This document shows, one piece after another, positions 1-7,903 of a DNA stretch of 64,000 bases. A program made the position numbers and the translations under genes. The stretch spans positions 2,666,001 to 2,730,000 of the forward strand of contig NZ_CP050154.1 of the NCBI RefSeq assembly GCF_011617705.1, in the 5' to 3' direction. The DNA is from Brevibacterium limosum (GTDB lineage Bacteria; Actinomycetota; Actinomycetes; Actinomycetales; Brevibacteriaceae). The notes below the pieces were generated by a model. The model did no database searches. It had not been told where the DNA came from and worked only from the letters and a program-made list of their open reading frames with translations. How positions within the stretch are numbered: position 1 is the stretch's first letter; every line of letters starts with the position of its first letter.

Positions 1-76
1 CATCACGGGCGGGTTCGACGAACTCATCAACAACAACGAGCAACACGTGAAGATCATCGTCGATCCGCACGCCTGA
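1..76 (+). CDS. C-terminal end of a zinc-dependent dehydrogenase (MDR family), partial
   Basis: Only the last 24 codons are in the window; the reading frame enters at base 2 and stops with TGA at 74-76. The visible tail ends in EQHVKIIVDPHA. The pattern 'H-V-K-I-I-V-D-P' is typical of the extreme C terminus of medium-chain zinc dehydrogenases of the sorbitol/threonine dehydrogenase type. It sits just upstream of a sugar-acid operon, so an oxidoreductase feeding that pathway is a reasonable guess. The catalytic domain lies outside the window, so the substrate cannot be judged. Confidence 0.55.
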   Translation, partial: ITGGFDELINNNEQHVKIIVDPHA

Positions 77-121
77 ACCACCAGAAACTTCCTCGGTACC
101 CTCTCCGCGAGCACCCCACAT

Positions 122-180
122 ATTCGAGGGAGCGGAATGTAGATTTGGTCCGCTGAAATCAACATTCGGCTCCCTCGAAT
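122..180 (+). terminator. Long hairpin, probable terminator of the dehydrogenase gene
   Basis: The arms 122-140 and 162-180 are 19 bases each and complementary except for one position, with a 21-base loop. It begins 45 bases after the upstream stop codon. There is no clear T-run, as is usual for high-GC organisms. An mRNA-processing or attenuation role is possible because the next gene is on the same strand. Confidence 0.6.
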
Positions 181-181
181 T

Positions 182-212
182 TCCGCATTCACACGCTCGA
201 CTCCGCATTCAC
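182..212 (+). promoter_or_regulatory. Direct repeat TCCGCATTCAC x2, candidate operator
   Basis: TCCGCATTCAC occurs at 182-192 and again at 202-212, an exact 20-base period (about two helical turns). The pair lies upstream of the gntP operon, whose last gene is a DeoR-family repressor. Repeated sites on one face of the helix are typical for DeoR-type regulators, so this is a candidate operator. That link is inference. Confidence 0.35.
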
Positions 213-391
213 CGAGCCAGAAGGAAAGCACCCGCACTCGACATTGCATAAATGCGCAGTTATGACACATACTTGCTCATACTGTTCAACTTCGTTCTGA
301 TCATCGCGGCCCCAGGCATCGCAGGTCGTGTCGAAGTCAATGAGAACCACACACCCTGGCTCCCCGAGCCGGCCTCACTGCGGAGGACCTT

Positions 392-1837
392 ATGGACCTG
401 CAACTCATCCTGGCGCTGATCGCCGGAATCGCGACGATCGTCGTCATCGTGCTCGCGACCCGACTCGACGCCTTCATCGCTCTGCTCCTGGCATCCGTCG
501 TCACCGGAATCGTCGCCGGTCAGGATCTGCTCTCGATCGTCGACTCCATCACCACGGGCTTCGGCGACACCCTGGCCAGCATCGGCATCGTCATCGGGCT
601 CGGGGTCGGCATCGGCAAGATCCTCGAAGTCTCCGGCGCCGCCGACTCTCTGGCTCGGGCCTTCCTCCGCGCCTTCGGCAAGGGCCGTGAGCCCTGGGCG
701 ATGGGCACGGTCGGATCCCTCGTCTCCATCCCGGTCTTCTGCGACTCCGGGTACGTCATCATGAACCCGCTGGCTCGTTCGATCGCCAGGGTGAAGAAGG
801 GCGGTTACGTCACCCTCGCCCTGGCTCTGGGCTGCGGAATGACGCTCACCCACCACATGGTGCCGCCGACACCCGGCCCGCTGGCAGCCACCGGCATCCT
901 CGGAGCCGACATCGGATCGGTCATCCTGGCCGGCCTCGTCTTCACGGTCATCCTTTTGCCGGTGGTCGTCGTCTATGCCCGCTGGATCGGACCCAAGCTC
1001 GAACCCGTCCTCAACGCCCAGGTCAAGCACGACGTCTACGCCGAAGCGGTCGTCGAGTCCGCATCCGGTTCGACAGGCGGCAGCGTCCTCACGGCCGAAG
1101 GCGGAGACTCGGTCGGAACCGATTCCACCCCTGGTTCGCCGAAGAAGCCGGGGGCCTTCCTCGGATTCCTGCCGCTGATCGTCCCGCTCCTGCTCATCGT
1201 CGCCAACACCGTGAGCACCGCGATCGACAAGAACGCTCAGGGCGAGCTCGCCGGCGACGCCTACGAACCCTCCGCCTGGGTCGCACCTCTGGCCTTCCTC
1301 GGCAACCCCGTCGTCGCTCTGATCATCGGCCTCGTCCTCGCCGTCTACACGCTCCTGCCCCGCGTGACCCCGCGCAGCCAGGTGCAGAGCTGGCTGGCCG
1401 ACGGCGCCGCCTCGGCCGGACTCATCCTGCTTATCACCGGCGCCGGGGGAAGCTTCGGACTGGTGCTGCGCGAATCGGGCGTCGGTGACGCCCTCGCCGA
1501 GGCGATCGCCTCCATCAGCCTGCCGGCCCTCCTCGTTCCGTTCCTCATCGCTTCCCTGGTCCGCCTGGCGCAGGGATCGGGCACGGTCGCGATGATCACC
1601 GCCGCCTCGGTGACGGCTCCGCTCATCGCCCCGCTGGGACTCGACCCGCTCGTGGCCGTGATGGCCTGCACCGCCGGTTCGATGGTCTTCTCCTACTTCA
1701 ACGACTCCTACTTCTGGGTCGTCACCCGGTTCACCGGTCTCGACGGAATCAATGCCATCAAGGGCTGGTCGGGAATCACCACCGCCGTGTGGATCTGTTC
1801 CCTTCCGCTGCTGTTCGTGCTCGACTTGGTCGTATGA
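392..1837 (+). CDS. GntP-family sugar-acid:H+ symporter
   Basis: A 481-residue integral membrane protein with the length and hydrophobic pattern of gluconate permeases (GntP/GntT/DsdX). It starts with an inner-membrane helix (LILALIAGIATIVVIVLAT) and has a hydrophilic cytoplasmic loop around residues 215-250. The start is ATG at 392, with GGAGG 5 bases upstream. The stop overlaps the next start (ATGA), so transporter and kinase are translationally coupled. With a four-carbon acid sugar kinase and a PdxA2-like enzyme following, the likely cargo is a four-carbon sugar acid such as D-threonate or D-erythronate, not gluconate itself. The family assignment is firm; the cargo is inferred. Confidence 0.88.
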   Translation: MDLQLILALIAGIATIVVIVLATRLDAFIALLLASVVTGIVAGQDLLSIVDSITTGFGDTLASIGIVIGLGVGIGKILEVSGAADSLARAFLRAFGKGREPWAMGTVGSLVSIPVFCDSGYVIMNPLARSIARVKKGGYVTLALALGCGMTLTHHMVPPTPGPLAATGILGADIGSVILAGLVFTVILLPVVVVYARWIGPKLEPVLNAQVKHDVYAEAVVESASGSTGGSVLTAEGGDSVGTDSTPGSPKKPGAFLGFLPLIVPLLLIVANTVSTAIDKNAQGELAGDAYEPSAWVAPLAFLGNPVVALIIGLVLAVYTLLPRVTPRSQVQSWLADGAASAGLILLITGAGGSFGLVLRESGVGDALAEAIASISLPALLVPFLIASLVRLAQGSGTVAMITAASVTAPLIAPLGLDPLVAVMACTAGSMVFSYFNDSYFWVVTRFTGLDGINAIKGWSGITTAVWICSLPLLFVLDLVV

Positions 1838-3243
1838 GCGCCTCCCGCATGTCCGACTCCGAAATGACCGCAGCCGCCTCCTCGACGCAGGCGAGCCCGC
1901 GCATCCTCATCGTCGCCGACGACCTCACCGGCGGCAATGCCTGCGGGGCCCTGTTCGCCGAGGCGGGCCTGCGGACGATCACCGTCACCGATACCAGCCC
2001 GGCGGGCACCATCGACCTCAGCGGCCTGCTCGATGAGTTCGACGCGGTGGTCGTCAACACCGATTCCCGGCACCTGCCACCGCGGCAGGCCAGCGAGCTC
2101 TATACCGAACTCATCGATTCCGCCGGTGCCGTCGACCTCGTGGCATGCCGCATCGACACCACACTGCGCGGCAATGTCGGGCCTGCTGCAGCCGCCGCCC
2201 TCTCGGCGCGCAGGCGCGGACTCGCCGCATCCGGCGGTCCGCAGCACCGCGTGCTGGGACTGTGCATGCCGGCCTTCCCCGCCGCCGGCCGGACCACCGT
2301 GCAGGGACGGCAGCTGCTGGGCGGCCGACTGCTCGAACACACCGAGCTCGCCCACGATGTCCGCTCCCCCATGCGCACCTCCGTCATCGATGAGATCCTG
2401 GCCGTCGGCACGGATCTCGACTGCCGTCTCATCGACATCGCCACGGTGCTGGCCGGCCGTGCAGCCGTCCGCACCGCCGTGCTCGACGCCCTCGGCGAAG
2501 GGGCGGAAGTGATCATCGCCGATGCTCTGACCACCGACCACATCGACCTCGTCGGTTCCGTCATCGCCGAGATCAGCCACGACATCGCCGAGGCGGCCGA
2601 TCCTGACATTCGCAATCGGGCAGGTCTGGCCGTCGGTGAGCAGCTGGACTGGGTGACCATCGATCCCGGCCCCGGCAGCCTCTCCCTGGCCCTGTCCCAG
2701 CTGCCGACCCCGGCCGACGGCATCCTGCTCGGCATTTCGGGCTCGGCCACCGAGGTCACGCGCTCCCAACTGGCGGCAGCAGCCGAGGATCCCACGATCA
2801 CGGTCCTCCGCCCACCGTTGGACGACGCGGGCCTGCCCGACATCCAGGCCACACTCGGCCTCATCGAACGGGCCGCCTCGGCGCGGGCGATCATCATCGC
2901 CACCGTCCTCGAAACCAGCGATCTGCGCGAACTCACCGATGCAGAATCCGAACAGACGACAAGGCGCCTGGCACTCATCGCCTCAGCGGTCATGTCCGCG
3001 ATGCCGATCTGCGGCCTCTACACCACCGGCGGCGACGTCACCGCCACGGTGATGCGCGAACTCGGCGCACTGGGTATGGAGATCGACAAGGAGATCGTGC
3101 CCCTGGCGGTGGGCGGTCGCCTCGTCGGTGGGCGCGCCGACGGATTGCCGATCGTCACGAAGGGCGGACTCATCGGTGAAGCCGGCACCGCCGTCGAGTG
3201 CCTCGAATTCCTCTCGACCACTGCCCGCGTCAGGCGGAACTGA
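1834..3243 (+). CDS. dtnK: Four-carbon acid sugar kinase (DUF1537, DtnK/OtnK family)
   Basis: A 469-residue kinase of the DUF1537 family, which phosphorylates C4 sugar acids at the 4-hydroxyl. The N-terminal hallmark ADDLTGGNACG is at about residues 28-38, and the C-terminal nucleotide-binding half carries the usual GGD motif (TTGGDVTATV) and ends near KGGLIGEAG. The start chosen is ATG 1834, which overlaps the gntP stop by four bases; an in-frame ATG at 1789 would lie inside gntP without a ribosome site. The neighbouring pdxA2 gene means the 4-phospho acid is probably oxidised and decarboxylated to dihydroxyacetone phosphate, as established for the D-threonate pathway. D-threonate versus D-erythronate specificity cannot be read from the sequence. 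Confidence 0.85.
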   Translation: MSASRMSDSEMTAAASSTQASPRILIVADDLTGGNACGALFAEAGLRTITVTDTSPAGTIDLSGLLDEFDAVVVNTDSRHLPPRQASELYTELIDSAGAVDLVACRIDTTLRGNVGPAAAAALSARRRGLAASGGPQHRVLGLCMPAFPAAGRTTVQGRQLLGGRLLEHTELAHDVRSPMRTSVIDEILAVGTDLDCRLIDIATVLAGRAAVRTAVLDALGEGAEVIIADALTTDHIDLVGSVIAEISHDIAEAADPDIRNRAGLAVGEQLDWVTIDPGPGSLSLALSQLPTPADGILLGISGSATEVTRSQLAAAAEDPTITVLRPPLDDAGLPDIQATLGLIERAASARAIIIATVLETSDLRELTDAESEQTTRRLALIASAVMSAMPICGLYTTGGDVTATVMRELGALGMEIDKEIVPLAVGGRLVGGRADGLPIVTKGGLIGEAGTAVECLEFLSTTARVRRN

Positions 3244-3308
3244 ATCGTGCGGGACTAACTCTGCACCCCATCGACCGACAATCATCCGAACCATCTGAGG
3301 AGACAGCA

Positions 3309-4355
3309 ATGACAGCACCAGCACTCGCCGTAACCGTGGGCGACCCCGTCGGTATCGGACCGGAGATCACCGCCACGGTGCTCGCGGAATTCGCCGGCAG
3401 GGACGATCAGCACGGAATCGCCGTGGCGGATCTGGCCGTGATGAAACGCGCCGTCGACGTCCTCGGACTCGACGTCGAGCTGCGCGCCATCTCCGACTGG
3501 TCGACCCCCTCGGCCGGCGAAGGCGTCATCGACGTCTTCGATATCGGCGTCCTCGGCACCGACCTGCCCGGATGGGGCGTCGTCGACGCTCGTGCCGGCC
3601 GGGCCTCGGTGGCCGCGATCGAGATCGCCGCGCAGGCGGCCATGGACGAGAAGATCGCCGGCATCGTCACCGGCCCCATCAACAAGGAAGCCGTGTGGAA
3701 GTCCGGTTCACAGCACCTCGGGCACACCGAGATGCTCGGTGAGCTGACCGGCGTGACGAAGCAGGACACGATGTTCGTCGTGGAGAACACGAAGGTCCCC
3801 GACCACAAACTCCAGATCTTCTTCGCCACCCGCCACATGTCCCTGCGCAAGGCTCTCGACGCCCTCACCGTGGACACGCAGATCGACTCCATCGAACGCG
3901 CCCACCGCGCCCTTCAGCTCTATGGTGTCTCCTCGCCGAGGTTGGCCGTCGCCGCGCTCAATCCGCACGGCGGTGAGAACGGAGCCTTCGGTGACGAGGA
4001 GATCGAGATCCTCCGCCCGGCCGTCGAGCAGGTCAATGCCGACGGTGCGTTCGACGTCGCCGGACCGATCCCGGCCGACTCCGTCTTCCACCAGGGACTG
4101 ACCGGCCGGTACGACGGAATCCTCTCGCAGTACCACGATCAGGGACACATCGCGTCGAAGACCTTCGACTTCGACGGCACCATCTCCGTCACCGTCGGCC
4201 TGCCGATCCTGCGCACCTCCGTCGACCACGGCACTGCCTTCGACATCGCCGGTCGGGGAATCGCCGATGCGGGCACCATGCGCTCGGCCTACCGCGCCGC
4301 CATCGGATACGCTCCGTTCGTCGACGGCATCCGCGCCGAGTACCTGCCACAGTAG
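3309..4355 (+). CDS. pdxA2: PdxA2-type 4-phospho-D-threonate (erythronate) 3-dehydrogenase
   Basis: This 348-residue NAD-dependent enzyme belongs to the PdxA family. Expected zinc ligands are present: His176 (TRHMSLRK), His220 (NPHGGENG) and His276 (QYHDQGH). The start is ATG 3309, with GAGGAG a few bases upstream; an upstream in-frame ATG at 3198 lies inside the kinase gene. True PdxA acts in vitamin B6 synthesis, but the direct linkage to a DUF1537 kinase, a sugar-acid permease and a DeoR regulator is the signature of PdxA2. PdxA2 oxidises and decarboxylates 4-phospho-D-threonate or -erythronate to dihydroxyacetone phosphate. The gap to the kinase is 65 bases, so they are probably one transcript. 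Confidence 0.88.
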   Translation: MTAPALAVTVGDPVGIGPEITATVLAEFAGRDDQHGIAVADLAVMKRAVDVLGLDVELRAISDWSTPSAGEGVIDVFDIGVLGTDLPGWGVVDARAGRASVAAIEIAAQAAMDEKIAGIVTGPINKEAVWKSGSQHLGHTEMLGELTGVTKQDTMFVVENTKVPDHKLQIFFATRHMSLRKALDALTVDTQIDSIERAHRALQLYGVSSPRLAVAALNPHGGENGAFGDEEIEILRPAVEQVNADGAFDVAGPIPADSVFHQGLTGRYDGILSQYHDQGHIASKTFDFDGTISVTVGLPILRTSVDHGTAFDIAGRGIADAGTMRSAYRAAIGYAPFVDGIRAEYLPQ

Positions 4356-4424
4356 GCTGAGTCGCATGCCCGATCGCGGCGATGACCGCTGCGATCGGCC
4401 CCGTGCCGAAGGAGAGGAAGACAG

Positions 4425-5150
4425 ATGGCGATCCGATCGGGCACTCAGCGACGCCGCGAAGCCATTCTCGGCCTGCTCAAGACCGGTTCGTGGAGCATTC
4501 CTCGCCTGTCCGGGGAACTCGACACGTCGGAATCGACGATCCGCCGCGATCTGCGTGAGATGGCTGCTGACGGTGAGATCATCCGCACCATCGGCGGAGC
4601 CGCCCCGGTCGGCTATGTCGAACCGCCGCTGGGTGAGCGGATGGAGCAGCAGGCCGAATCGAAGGACGCCATCGCCGCCCGGGCTCTTGAACGGCTCGAC
4701 GAAGCCCGAGTGCGCACTGTGTTCCTCGACGCCGGATCGACGACCGTGCGACTGGCCGAGCGGATCAGGGACCGCAGTGAGCTCACTGTCTTCACCCGCG
4801 GTCTCGAGATCGCGCTGGCCCTGGCTCATCCCGTCGGCCCCAAGGTGATCATGGTCGGCGGTGAGGTCTCGACCCTCTCGCACGGCACCACCGGGGCACT
4901 GTCCGATCATGCGCTGTCCCGCATCCATGTCGACATCGCGTTCCTCGGCGCCGATGCCGTCGACCCGGCGCAGGGACTCGGCGAACCGAGTCTCGACGAA
5001 GCACGCACGAAAGAGCTCATCGCCGAGCGGGCAGACCACGTCGTCGTACTGGCCGACAGTTCGAAAGCCGGGCGTGAGGTCGCCGCCTGGGCACTGCTTC
5101 CAGCCGGCTGGACGTGGATCGACGAAGGTGGGGAACACGCTCAGAGCTGA
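4425..5150 (+). CDS. DeoR-family transcriptional regulator
   Basis: A 241-residue DeoR/GlpR-type repressor. The winged helix-turn-helix is at about residues 8-60 (RREAILGLL...SESTIRRDLREM). The sugar-phosphate sensing domain carries the family motif DAGSTTVRLAE near residue 105. The ribosome site AGGAGAGGAAG precedes ATG 4425. As last gene of the C4 sugar-acid operon it most likely represses that operon and is released by a phosphorylated intermediate. A direct repeat at 182-212 is the candidate binding site. Family assignment is firm; the ligand is unknown. Confidence 0.9.
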   Translation: MAIRSGTQRRREAILGLLKTGSWSIPRLSGELDTSESTIRRDLREMAADGEIIRTIGGAAPVGYVEPPLGERMEQQAESKDAIAARALERLDEARVRTVFLDAGSTTVRLAERIRDRSELTVFTRGLEIALALAHPVGPKVIMVGGEVSTLSHGTTGALSDHALSRIHVDIAFLGADAVDPAQGLGEPSLDEARTKELIAERADHVVVLADSSKAGREVAAWALLPAGWTWIDEGGEHAQS

Positions 5151-5510
5151 GGCGAGCTCCCAGTCGAACAGACGTGATCTGCCCACAGTTGAGAAATGGT
5201 TCGGAAGACGCGAACGAGAACCATACTCCTCAGGAACGTACGGACAAATTCAGCCATTGATCGAATTTTCTGTCAACCGGATTTCCATAACGATAACTTC
5301 ACTGTTCCCTGTGAAGCTGGCTTGCCGCTCCAATTCTGAACGACCTGAGCATTCCTCCTGGTCAGACATGTCGGTGGCACTTATATGTCTAATGACACGC
5401 CGATGATTTGACAGGATTCTTCGATTGAGAAGCTGAACACGTGCTCGTAATGTTGCTTCGGTTCGAAAGAAGGATCATTTCGACAGTGGTCCGCATGAAT
5501 GGAGGAATTC
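5151..5510. other. 360-base intergenic region upstream of the MFS gene
   Basis: This stretch is visibly AT-richer than its surroundings and codes for nothing convincing. It contains the promoter at 5425-5453, and a ribosome site GGAGG at 5501-5505 just before the MFS start at 5511. A short inverted repeat, AGACAT and ATGTCT, lies around 5364-5390. No clear terminator for the preceding DeoR gene was found. Confidence 0.5.
5425..5453 (+). promoter_or_regulatory. Candidate sigma-70-type promoter of the MFS gene
   Basis: TTGAGA at 5425-5430 and TAATGT at 5448-5453 are separated by exactly 17 bases. Transcription would begin near 5460, giving a 5' leader of about 50 bases before ATG 5511. The same -10 hexamer, TAATGT, is used by the peptide-transporter promoter at 29861-29889. 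Confidence 0.55.
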
Positions 5511-6893
5511 ATGAGCATCCCCAGCACCTCAGGATCCGCATCACCGACGTCCCCGACCGAGCCCGATCTCAAGACGGTCCGCAAGGCCGTCGCCGCCTCG
5601 GCGCTGGGCAATGCGACCGAGTGGTTCGACTACGGCCTCTACGCCGTCTCGGTCACCTACCTCGCCCAGCATTTCTTCCCCGGCGAGCATGCACAGCTGA
5701 TGGCGCTGCTGACCTTCGCCGTGTCCTTCGTCTTCCGCCCCCTCGGCGGAATCGTCTGGGGCCCGATGGGCGACCGCCTCGGCCGCAAGCGCGTATTGGC
5801 GCTGACGATTCTCCTCATGGCCGGTTCGACCTTCTGCATCGCCCTGCTGCCGTCCTACGCCACGATCGGCGTCGCCGCCCCCATCGTCCTCGTCCTGCTC
5901 CGAGTCATTCAGGGCTTCTCCTCCGGCGGTGAATACGGCGGTGCCGCCACATTCATGGCCGAATACGCCCCCGACAACCGGCGCGGATTCTTCGGCAGCT
6001 TCCTCGAATTCGGTACTCTGGCCGGAATGGCCGCCGGCTCGCTGTTCGTTCTGCTCCTGCAGCTCGGCCTCGGAGAGCAGACGATGACGGACTGGGCATG
6101 GAGGATTCCGTTCGTCTTCGCCGGTGTCCTCGGCGTCGTCGGTCTCTACCTGCGCTCTCAGCTCGACGAGTCCCCCGTCTACGAGGAACTCGACAGCACC
6201 GATCAGGACAAGTCGGTCAAGGAAGTCTTCGCGACTCTGTTCGCGAACTACAAGAAGCAGCTGCTCGTCCTCGGCGGCATGGTCGTCGCGGTCAACGTCG
6301 TCAACTACACGCTGCTGTCCTACATGCCCACCTATCTGCAGAACCCGGTCGGCATGAGCCCGAACGCCTCACTGACCGTGATGTTCCTCGCGCAGGCGTT
6401 CATGATGATCCTCATCCCGTTCGGCGGCATGCTCTCGGACAAGGTCGGACGCAAGCCGGTCTGGTACTTCTCACTCATCAGCCTCTTCGTCGCGGCGATA
6501 CCGATGTTCATGCTCATGGCCAACGGCTTCGTCTGGGCGCTCATCGGACTGGCTGTCCTCGGCATCCTCTACATTCCGCAGATCTCGACGATCTCAGCGA
6601 CTTTCCCGGCGATGTTCCCCGGACCAGTGCGCTTTGCCGGTTTCGCGATCGCGTACAACGTCTCGACCGCTCTGTTCGGCGGTACCGCTCCATCGATCAG
6701 CGATGGCCTCATCGGAGCGACGGGCAACACCATCATTCCCGCCTATCTCGTCATGGCGGCATGTGCGATCGGCTTCGTCGCCACGATCTTCATGAAGGAG
6801 ACGAATGGCGCCTCGCTGCGTGGCTGCGGTCTTCCCGAGGCCGGGGCGGACGTCGTCCTCGACGAATCCGAGCTCGTCGGCGACACGAAATGA
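5511..6893 (+). CDS. MFS transporter, metabolite:H+ symporter (ProP-like)
   Basis: A 460-residue, 12-helix major facilitator. The N terminus reads ALGNATEWFDYGLY, the signature of the metabolite:H+ symporter branch (ProP, KgtP, ShiA). The loop 2-3 motif GDRLGRKRV and its counterpart SDKVGRKPV between helices 8 and 9 are intact, and SSGGEYGGAATFMAEYAP is also typical. The start is ATG 5511, with GGAGG 5 bases upstream; an in-frame ATG at 5499 lies before the ribosome site. Substrates in this branch include betaine, proline, dicarboxylates and shikimate, so none can be assigned. It is a single-gene transcript ending at a strong hairpin. Confidence 0.87.
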   Translation: MSIPSTSGSASPTSPTEPDLKTVRKAVAASALGNATEWFDYGLYAVSVTYLAQHFFPGEHAQLMALLTFAVSFVFRPLGGIVWGPMGDRLGRKRVLALTILLMAGSTFCIALLPSYATIGVAAPIVLVLLRVIQGFSSGGEYGGAATFMAEYAPDNRRGFFGSFLEFGTLAGMAAGSLFVLLLQLGLGEQTMTDWAWRIPFVFAGVLGVVGLYLRSQLDESPVYEELDSTDQDKSVKEVFATLFANYKKQLLVLGGMVVAVNVVNYTLLSYMPTYLQNPVGMSPNASLTVMFLAQAFMMILIPFGGMLSDKVGRKPVWYFSLISLFVAAIPMFMLMANGFVWALIGLAVLGILYIPQISTISATFPAMFPGPVRFAGFAIAYNVSTALFGGTAPSISDGLIGATGNTIIPAYLVMAACAIGFVATIFMKETNGASLRGCGLPEAGADVVLDESELVGDTK

Positions 6894-6961
6894 TCCACTC
6901 TGCGCCGAGGCGGTCGAACCACCCCTAGGCAACTGATCTGGGGCCGGTGCCGGAATCAGGC

Positions 6962-7001
6962 GACGACTCTGCAGGATGGACGTTCGTCCTGCAGAGTCGT
7001 C
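6962..7001. terminator. Perfect 15-bp hairpin between convergent genes
   Basis: The arms 6962-6976 and 6987-7001 are perfectly complementary over 15 bases with a 10-base loop. The hairpin lies between the stop of the MFS gene (6893) and the stop of the convergent tetR-type gene (7022), so it can serve as a bidirectional terminator. Confidence 0.8.
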
Positions 7002-7021
7002 AGTCTTCTCTGCCGCCGGGG

Positions 7022-7666
7022 TCAGTCGGGTGCCGCACCCGACAGCAGGGTTCGCGCGGTCCGCTGCCAGGTGGTGAGCATCGGCTCCCGACGCGGGTCA
7101 CGTCGGGAGAACGTGTAGGTCACAGCCATTCCGCGCATGCTGGCGAAGACCATGGTGAAGAACTCGTCGAAGCCGGGGCGACAGGTGAGTTCCGTGCCGA
7201 ACAGCTCACGAGCGTTCTCTCGCACCCGATCGAGGACGACCTTCTCGTGGCTGCGCACGCTGGCGGCGAGATCGTTATCGGTGCGCGAAGCCGTCCACAG
7301 TTCGAGCGCCGAGAAGAAGCTGCTGTGCATGAGTCCGGTCCACAGCGTGAGGATCGCCCAATCGCTGCGCGCACCGACATCAGCCTCGGCCGGTCGCTCT
7401 GCGCCGAGCATGCGATCGAATTCGTCGTCCTCGCCTTCCAGCCGACGGTTGAGCCTCTGCTCGCCGAGGCGGGCCACCGCCGCCGTGAGAAGGTCCTGTT
7501 TGGAGGGGAAATGATGGAGCAGACGTCCACGGGTCACGCCCGCCATCGCCTGCACCCGCACCGTCGTCGTCGCCGCGTAGCCCTCGCTGAGCAAGCACTC
7601 GATCGTGGCGTCGAGGATGAGCTCGCGAGAATGCGCAGTGCGATCGGCTTGATTGCGAACGTCCAA
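7022..7666 (-). CDS. TetR-family transcriptional regulator
   Basis: A 214-residue regulator. The TetR helix-turn-helix lies near residues 15-62 (RELILDATIECLLSEGY followed by VTRGRLLHHFPSKQDLL), and the C-terminal ligand domain is divergent as usual. It is transcribed divergently from an acyl-CoA dehydrogenase gene starting at 7904. The 237-base gap contains a 12-base direct repeat, making it a likely local regulator of acyl-CoA degradation. The inducer, probably an acyl-CoA or related acid, is inferred only from context. Confidence 0.87.
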   Translation of the reverse strand: MDVRNQADRTAHSRELILDATIECLLSEGYAATTTVRVQAMAGVTRGRLLHHFPSKQDLLTAAVARLGEQRLNRRLEGEDDEFDRMLGAERPAEADVGARSDWAILTLWTGLMHSSFFSALELWTASRTDNDLAASVRSHEKVVLDRVRENARELFGTELTCRPGFDEFFTMVFASMRGMAVTYTFSRRDPRREPMLTTWQRTARTLLSGAAPD

Positions 7667-7733
7667 TGCTTCCTCCTCGCAGCGCTCGAATCCGAGAGCA
7701 GCCGTTCGGGCCGATTCCGTCAGCCGTCGACAG

Positions 7734-7783
7734 TGACTGTTTTTCGACTATCCCACACTTCCGGTCTGCATTGACTGTTTTTC
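7734..7783 (+). promoter_or_regulatory. Direct repeat TGACTGTTTTTC x2 in the divergent tetR/ACAD gap
   Basis: TGACTGTTTTTC occurs at 7734-7745 and 7772-7783, a 38-base spacing. The repeats lie 68 bases upstream of the TetR start and 121 bases upstream of the ACAD start. They stand out as T-rich in GC-rich surroundings. They may be regulator sites or promoter elements; TetR operators are usually palindromic and these are not, so the binder is uncertain. Confidence 0.4.
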
Positions 7784-7903
7784 AGGAGAATGTCAGACTG
7801 AACGCACGATCAGTGACAAGGGCCACACAGTCACCACGGTCTCCCGCCCCGCAAACGGGGCCCGGCACTCGGCCAATCGCTACTCCAGAAGAGGACCCAT
7901 CCC

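Larger units (their letters stand above)
77..391. other. Intergenic region before the sugar-acid operon
   Basis: This 315-base gap contains no convincing gene. It holds a long hairpin (122-180), an 11-base direct repeat with a 20-base period (182-212), and an AT-richer stretch around 240-310 that probably carries the promoter. I could not identify an unambiguous -35/-10 pair. A ribosome binding site, GGAGG at 382-386, precedes the gntP start at 392. Confidence 0.5.

Noticed and set aside
3309..4355. Vitamin B6 enzyme PdxA
   Set aside because: The immediate DUF1537 kinase, permease and DeoR neighbours fit PdxA2 better than PdxA.
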